Shown here piece after piece: positions 30,038 through 35,184 of a stretch of DNA of 35,184 nucleotides. A model generated the notes under the pieces. It worked only from the letters and a program-made list of their open reading frames with translations, was not told the DNA's origin and did not search any database. The stretch's first letter is position 1. Each line of letters begins with the position of its first letter. This DNA comes from Silene noctiflora (lineage: Eukaryota; Streptophyta; Magnoliopsida; Caryophyllales; Caryophyllaceae): NCBI GenBank assembly GCA_009801015.1, contig VHZZ01000001.1, forward strand, positions 753,632-788,815, in the 5' to 3' direction. Made by a program: the position numbers and the translations under genes.

Positions 30038-30791
30038 GATTATATTGTGATTATTTGTGTGATCATGCGGACTTTTATCCAATAGTTCAGGAAATTAATA
30101 CGGTCTTCTAGTTTTCTAATCGATGTCTTATTATATGCGTGTTTTTACAATTTAAATGCATGTTTATTTCCAAACTGTTTTGTGTGTAAAAAAAATAATT
30201 GAACTCGATTATTTTTTCATAATATAAATGTCAAATTATGTACCCGTATCAACATTTTATTTGGGATAATCGCACTAATACCAATTGAATTGAAACGACC
30301 GATTAGGAACTTGGTCTTTTTTCTTTTTAATAAGTGTAAGATGAGAAAAGATTCGCACTTGTGATCTATTATTCCCTGCCAGGATATTTAACTTCATGAT
30401 TATTCACTTTATTTTTTGTCAATACATAACTAATTGACAAGTTTGGGAATTATTATGGAACCAAATAAAATGATAAGAAACCTCATTATTCTAACAAAAA
30501 AAACGAAATTCTCATGGAAAGTGATCACCTTGAGGACCCAAACGACCTACATATAAGGACATGTACAAACTACAAAGGCAATTACGGAGTACTTTCGAAT
30601 CCTACCTAAAAAAAAAAAAAAAAAAAAAAAAAATCTACACAAAGTGTATGTAAATTGTAAATATATTTTGCCTAAATGAACAAATTCTTGGACAATAATT
30701 TGATTAGCTATTAATACAAGGCTCATTCCCGATAGGATTTTTAATTTTATGATAAAAAAGTGTTATTTGACCCTCAACTTAGTAATTGACT
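29751..30791. other. Gene-free AT-rich stretch with simple repeats
   Basis: It holds a (TTA)n tract at about 30003-30035 and a 26-base A tract at about 30608-30633 just after TACGGAGTACTTTCGAATCC. No gene is supported. Confidence 0.55.
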
Positions 30792-31020
30792 TGTTAGGAT
30801 ACAAATTCATGCTTCACATTCGAGGTGTAAAGATGTAATATATAACTTTTTATAAGTGTTTACAATCTGTAATAGTATGAAGTCTTTTGAGAATGAGTCC
30901 AAGAGTTTATTTGTGTGGGCTTGTCCAAAGCGGACAATATCATGCACAATACACCAGAGTGCAGAACATCGAGGGAGAGCAATAAGTAGTATCAATAACG
31001 CTTTCCGCATATATCTAACA
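30792..31020 (+). mobile_element. LTR of a small retrotransposon
   Basis: A 229-bp segment bounded by TGTTAG and CTAACA, a short perfect inverted pair of the TG...CA type. It is followed at once by a primer-binding site, so it is a 5' LTR in plus orientation. No matching 3' LTR, gag or pol was seen downstream, where an L1 remnant starts about 340 bp later. Confidence 0.65.
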
Positions 31021-31036
31021 AGTGGTATCAGAACCC
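31021..31036 (+). promoter_or_regulatory. Retrotransposon primer-binding site (initiator tRNA-Met)
   Basis: AGTGGTATCAGAACCC contains TGGTATCAGAAC, which differs by one base from TGGTATCAGAGC, the complement of the initiator tRNA-Met 3' end used by many plant LTR elements. It starts two bases after the LTR. Confidence 0.65.
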
Positions 31037-31249
31037 AAGAGTCCACTTGGGCCTTATAGAGGGGAACAAATAAGCATTCGCGAATCACGAAACGTGGACT
31101 CGATCTAACAAATTTCTTTGTAAATTAATCCAGAGTCCATGGGATGGTATGTTGATGAAGCATCGAGTCAAGACTTGAAAGGTGGCTTACATTGTTAGGC
31201 ATAGAACTCCTAACTCGGTGAGTTTGGAACCTTAAAACTCTTACGCAAC

Positions 31250-31365
31250 CCCGGTCAAAGGTAAGACGGATGAAAGACGACATATCTATGATTAAGGTCC
31301 GAGTTAATTGCAAATCCGGTCCATGGTAAAATGAATGAAAGGCGACATGATATATCATTGATTAG
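31250..31365 (+). repeat. Imperfect direct repeat, 64-bp spacing
   Basis: CCGGTCAAAGGTAAGACGGATGAAAGACGACAT recurs about 64 bases later as CCGGTCCATGGTAAAATGAATGAAAGGCGACAT. It lies between the LTR/primer site and the LINE remnant and may be part of the LTR element's interior. Confidence 0.6.
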
Positions 31366-32144
31366 AGACATTTCTGCTTCTGAAATCTGACATGCTCTTA
31401 TATTTATTCCTGCAGAAAAAGCTCCTGGCCCTGATGGCTACACAAGCCAATTTTTCAAAGATGCTTTTCCCATTGTGGGTGATGATGTGGTGGCTGCTAT
31501 CAAGGATTTTTTCACTTCAGAAAAACTTTTATAGCAACTAAATACCACTATCGTTACTCTGATCCCTAAGAAGGAGTTCCCTGAAAACGTGAAGGATTTC
31601 AGGGTCACTGCCTGCCGTAATGTGTTGTATAAATGCATTACTAAAATTATCTATGCTAGACTTAATGAGGTGTTGGGGTGTATAGTAAGCCACAACCAGA
31701 GTGCTTTCATTAAATCCAGGAACATAGTGGATGATGTGCTTATTTGTCAAGATTTGGTCAGATTATATAACACTCCTTCATCCTCTTGTTATATACACTT
31801 AATAGATTAGCAACCAGAACATGCTTCTAAAGCATGGGATTGTGGTGAATGCAGAATGTTTTCTTTGTAATGTTGCACCTGAAACTTGTTCCCATCTGTT
31901 TTTTGAGTGCCAATTCAGCCAGCAATGCCTTATGCTGGTTCAACAATGGCGGAGGATTGATTTGCAGGGGCAGGAATTAGTTGGTTGGTGTACTGAATGA
32001 AGATGCGACTCGTTGGCAAAGAAGCAGATTGTAATAGCTGAATTGTCTAGTCTGGTCTACCATATATAACAGGCTCGAAATAAATGCAGAGTTAAAATGG
32101 ATGAACCACACCAATGGTTAAACAAATTAAACGCATTAAGTTAA
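31364..32144 (+). pseudogene. L1-type LINE remnant: reverse transcriptase start fused to zf-RVT end
   Basis: A broken ORF2 fragment. The first part gives ISASEI, then PAEKAPGPDGYTSQFFKDAF, LNTTIVTLIPKKEFPENVKD and QSAFIKSRNIVDDVLICQDL, all typical of the N-terminal part of plant L1 reverse transcriptases. It has in-frame stops at 31388 and 31532. At about 31790-31806 the frame shifts and the catalytic core, including the YADD-type motif, is missing. The sequence resumes as MLLKHGIVVNAECFLCN and ETCSHLFFECQFS, the zinc-binding zf-RVT domain, and runs with two more stops to KMDEPHQWLNKLNALS and TAA. The internal deletion makes it non-functional. Plus strand; 3' tail and target duplication not found. 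Confidence 0.9.
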
Positions 32145-32230
32145 GTTGATTCATTCATTCTTTTAAGATTTGACTGAAGATCCTAAGTACTTTCTCTTAT
32201 TATTTTACGAGTTAAGCTACCTGATATATA

Positions 32231-32507
32231 CTCTCTCTGATTCAGACAGATGGTAACACTTACCTAAAATGGATGAACCACACCAATGGTAACATACCAT
32301 ATTGGCATAAAAAATGACTAAATTACCCTTTCATCAACTACCTATTTACAACTTTACCATCCACTTACTCACTCACCAATTACTTATTTAATCCACCTAA
32401 ACCCATATGGCCCCAATCAAACTTTCCTACTTTACCCCTCACTTTTCCACATTTTCTTAAATAACCACTTTTTTTCCAATGTTACCATTTGTCTGGATCG
32501 GAGGAAG
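32231..32507. mobile_element. Stowaway-type MITE carrying a copied LINE segment
   Basis: Imperfect terminal inverted repeats of about 33 bp (CTCTCTCTGATTCAGACAGA left; complement of TCTGGATCGGAGGAAG right) continue into GGTAACA on both sides. TA flanks both ends (32229-32230, 32508-32509). At 277 bp it is longer than the other two Stowaway copies and belongs to a different subfamily. It holds at 32265-32290 a 26-bp exact copy of the LINE segment at 32093-32118. Confidence 0.8.
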
Positions 32508-32509
32508 TA

Positions 32510-33717
32510 TAACTATAGATTAGTTAATTGAAGTGAGGAAAATGACAAGGGCCCAAGCTTGAAAACTCTATCTAAATAAACTCCTTTGTATGGACCATAT
32601 ATGAGTTAAGAGGCCAAATTGGATGAGAAACGGTCCACCACAATTTTACATATGTTGGGCAATTCGACATGTTATATCTTACCAGAAGACATGCCATGCC
32701 CCTCTTTAGTTTTGTGGTCTCCATGGATAAAACATTTAGCCCTTGTCTTTGTCTATTGCTCCTTAAATAATTTTATGGGTGGGCTAAGGTAATAAAAAAA
32801 TGTTGGGAGATTAATAGCCTCATGAAGATTAACCATTGAACTAGGCGGGTTAGTAGGGGCAGTCACCGACTTAAAAAGGTTACTAGTTTTATCTAATTAA
32901 AATGAAAATTGTGAGACTCGTTATAGTACTTTCGTTACCAGTTCACTGTATAGTAAAACACAATGTTTTATAAAACAATAAAAAAAAAAAATTACTAACT
33001 TAATTCTGTTTTTTTTTTCGTGAAGTTATCGACCAAAACAATCATGTTGTTAACTGTGTTTTAGTACAAACTTGTACGCTATCTGTTTTAATCATTCGTT
33101 TACTATTTTTATTTATTCTTAAAAATATTATAACTGAAAGTAAATAAATGATTGGAAAGGAGAGAAAAAATGTTTCTAAAACCACATTCTAATGGACTAA
33201 AATGCCCTCTTAAAACTAATATTTCCTCATATCCTCTATTGTCTTCCCTATTTCTAAAACGGAAGATTTGTATGGTCCAAATTCATTTTTTTTTATTTTT
33301 TGTACAACAAGGAAAGGAAAGAAAATAGAGGATAAAAGAGAGTATAATAACTCTGGTGTATCAGAAACAGTACACGACCGTAATTTTTCCTAATTTACGT
33401 TTTTACTAAGTAAAACGGTTTTACATAACCATTTGAGATTATGTGTGGTTGCATTAGAAGACACGCATATCTTTGAATGTTGAAGCCCATACCGAACTAA
33501 ACAAATGGATGAAAGTGGTTCAAATGTCCCAAAATCATATAAACCATAACTATGATCTATCAATGTTTGAATTGGTCGGACATTGTCTCCAATAATCTTA
33601 TAGTTTTCCCTTTTGTCTTATAATAACTATGATCTTATTCACGACATCGTAAATCCGTCATCGTGTCTTGGTTATAGAGCTAGAAATGTTGTGAATAAGG
33701 ACCCGTGATAGGATTTG
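32510..33717. other. No gene recognised
   Basis: AT-rich DNA. No reading frame, domain or element terminus that I can support. Confidence 0.5.
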
Positions 33718-33815
33718 AAACTAAATGGAATTAAAGTGAATTGAATTGAATTGAATTGAACTAAGCTGAACTGAACTGATGTAACTTGAAGTGAACTAAA
33801 TCAGAGTTGAAATTA
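33718..33815 (-). repeat. TGAAT/TGAAC pentamer repeat tract
   Basis: GAATT is repeated in TGAATTGAATTGAATTGAAC and followed by AGCTGAACTGAACTGA. It is the clearest member of the family also seen near 0.2, 4.6 and 7.5 kb. Confidence 0.75.
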
Positions 33816-34118
33816 AATCGGAAAAAAAAAGGGCCTTAGCCATTGAATCAAAAGTCAAAATGATTCATGTTAAGTTTATGTACTAAGACACTCGTTTATA
33901 AATTTAAAATCGTGTTTAACTAATCCTGATTTATCACCTGATTTACATGTTCAGTTCATGCGGGCAACAGTTAATTCAAAAAGCATGTGATAAGTTTTAC
34001 CCATGGCGAATGATTTTAATAAAATTTCTAACTCGTTTATAGATACATATAATGACAATCAACCTAATCCAATCCTCGAAACCCGATCCATTACCATCGT
34101 CCAACACAATAAAACCTC

Positions 34119-34150
<32 letters not shown>

Positions 34151-34493
34151 TGGTTCCAAGACAATAAAACCTCCAAACACATAAATATGGTAAACCACTT
34201 GCCAATCTTCCACCCTCTAGACAAAATAAAACAAACAAAAACCAATAATCCAAGATTGAAAAAACATCAAAACTTGTTCATCATAAGATCTTAAAATTTG
34301 TTTTTTAAGATCTTCTCATGAGACCAATTGTCTCCCAATCCATACCCTATAAAACATTAAGACCTTACTTTAGGTGAGTGGGCCACCCCAACCCAACCCA
34401 ATCCAATTCAATCCAAATGTAGAAGTAATTGTTCTATTCTTGCCCATCATGTAAAAATTGGGAAATGGGAAATTGTTGTCAAAACAAAGAACA
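33816..34493. other. No gene recognised
   Basis: AT-rich DNA with a pure T tract of about 25 bases near 34.125-34.149 kb. Short frames running through that tract encode poly-Phe or poly-Lys and are not genes. CCCCAACCCAACCCAATCCA near 34.39 kb is another simple repeat. Confidence 0.5.
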
Positions 34494-34502
34494 AAGAAAG
34501 AG

Positions 34503-34686
34503 CAATAAGTCTTGCTTAAGACGGAAATATCCGTCTTAAGCATAAGACGGGTCAAATACAATCAAGTGGGGTACTAAAAGACAAAAGTTTTAGCACTTTC
34601 TAGGCAACAAGTGTGGGTGATTTGGTATGTATTTGACCCGTCTTAAACTTAAGACGGATAGTTGCCGTCTGAAATGAGAATTTGTG
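34503..34686 (+). mobile_element. Mutator-type MITE with perfect 9-bp target duplication
   Basis: A 184-bp element flanked by the exact duplication AAGAAAGAG (34494-34502 and 34687-34695). Long inverted ends of about 50 bp each contain two copies of the CTTAAGACGG word and end in AAGACGGGTCAAATACA. It is a distinct subfamily (TTAAGACGG instead of TGTGACGG) from the elements near 0.7, 5.7, 7.8, 9.2 and 27.4 kb, but shares the GAGAATTTGTG end. Confidence 0.88.
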
Positions 34687-34695
34687 AAGAAAGAG

Positions 34696-35023
34696 TTATT
34701 AAGAGATATGACTAGTCTTTCAAAAATTAAATATTTGTAAGTTGGTAAGTTGTAAATAATGTACATACAAGCAAATAACGACTACCCAACTTTAAAGACA
34801 GTCCCCACTTAGGTAAGGACTAATAAGGACATTATATACTAGCCGTTGAAAGTAGGATAAAAAGGTAAAAAAAAAAAAAAAAAAAAAAAAAAATGATGAG
34901 ATATTGATTTTAGCCTAAAGTCTTGATGATATAATTGATGTGTTAGATTTGATTACATCCGGCAAACGGGTCAACGGGTCAGGTTTAAGACGGGTCAGTT
35001 AGGATTTGTAAGAGTTTGGGTCA
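34696..35023. other. No gene recognised
   Basis: It includes a pure A tract at about 34867-34893 and an ACGGGTCAACGGGTCAGG simple-repeat scrap near 34.97 kb. Confidence 0.5.
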
Positions 35024-35181
35024 CAGTGGTGGAGTTAGGAGTGGCAGAGGCGGTCTCCCCAACGGTTGACTTTTTCGAAATTTTTATTTAAATTTTTTGA
35101 ATTTTTTTCGAGTGTACCCATCTGTCCTCCCTAAAATTTTTCGCCCCCTCCCCCCAAGCTCAAATCCTGGCTCCGTCACTG
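35024..35181. mobile_element. hAT-like MITE with CAGTGGNGGAG ends
   Basis: Inverted ends CAGTGGTGGAGTTAGGA and the complement of TCCTGGCTCCGTCACTG enclose 158 bp. CAGTGGCGGAGCCAGGA-type termini are frequent in plant hAT-like MITEs. The window ends three bases later, so the target duplication cannot be judged. Confidence 0.65.
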
Positions 35182-35184
35182 TCA

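Overview
This is a stretch of plant nuclear DNA, most likely from a eudicot. It is AT-rich. It holds one well-supported intron-containing gene set among transposable elements, old repeats and low-complexity tracts. The element types are Mutator-type MITEs, TA-flanked Stowaway MITEs, tRNA-derived SINEs, L1 and RTE LINE remnants, LTR fragments with initiator-Met primer sites, hAT-like elements and Helitron-like hairpins. Placement in Caryophyllales is only a guess from the general look of the repeats. One ambiguous base (position 97) shows this is draft assembly.

Layout. 1-7.9 kb: gene-free repeats, with Mutator-type MITEs, a 394-bp tandem duplication broken by a hairpin-ended insertion, a SINE copy and Helitron-like ends. 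8.24-11.65 kb: a complete eight-exon gene on the plus strand for a 486-residue bHLH transcription factor of the bHLH62/bHLH78/bHLH49/CIB group, with MITEs in intron 1 and a SINE-like pair in intron 2. 11.65-18.3 kb: LTR fragments, a SINE with a clean target-site duplication, a long foldback and GGGTC-type simple repeats. 18.3-21.8 kb: two oppositely oriented Stowaway MITEs flanking a five-copy array of a tRNA-like repeat and a poly(A) retroelement tail. 21.87-27.02 kb: a diverged tandem array of about 17 units of about 310 bp, the largest structure here. 27-35.2 kb: a three-unit tandem repeat, an RTE/Au-type tail, a 65-nt palindrome abutting a GGGCTGG-rich hAT-like element, an LTR with primer-binding site, an L1 LINE remnant and further MITEs.

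The bHLH protein is the only product I would expect to be functional. The strongest second-look items are the 310-bp array (nine of about 17 units carry a CACGTG G-box), the tandem SINE-like array, the palindrome between a stranded target-site copy and a hAT-like element, and a 26-bp piece of LINE coding sequence inside a neighbouring Stowaway MITE. I found no clearly new multi-gene system.
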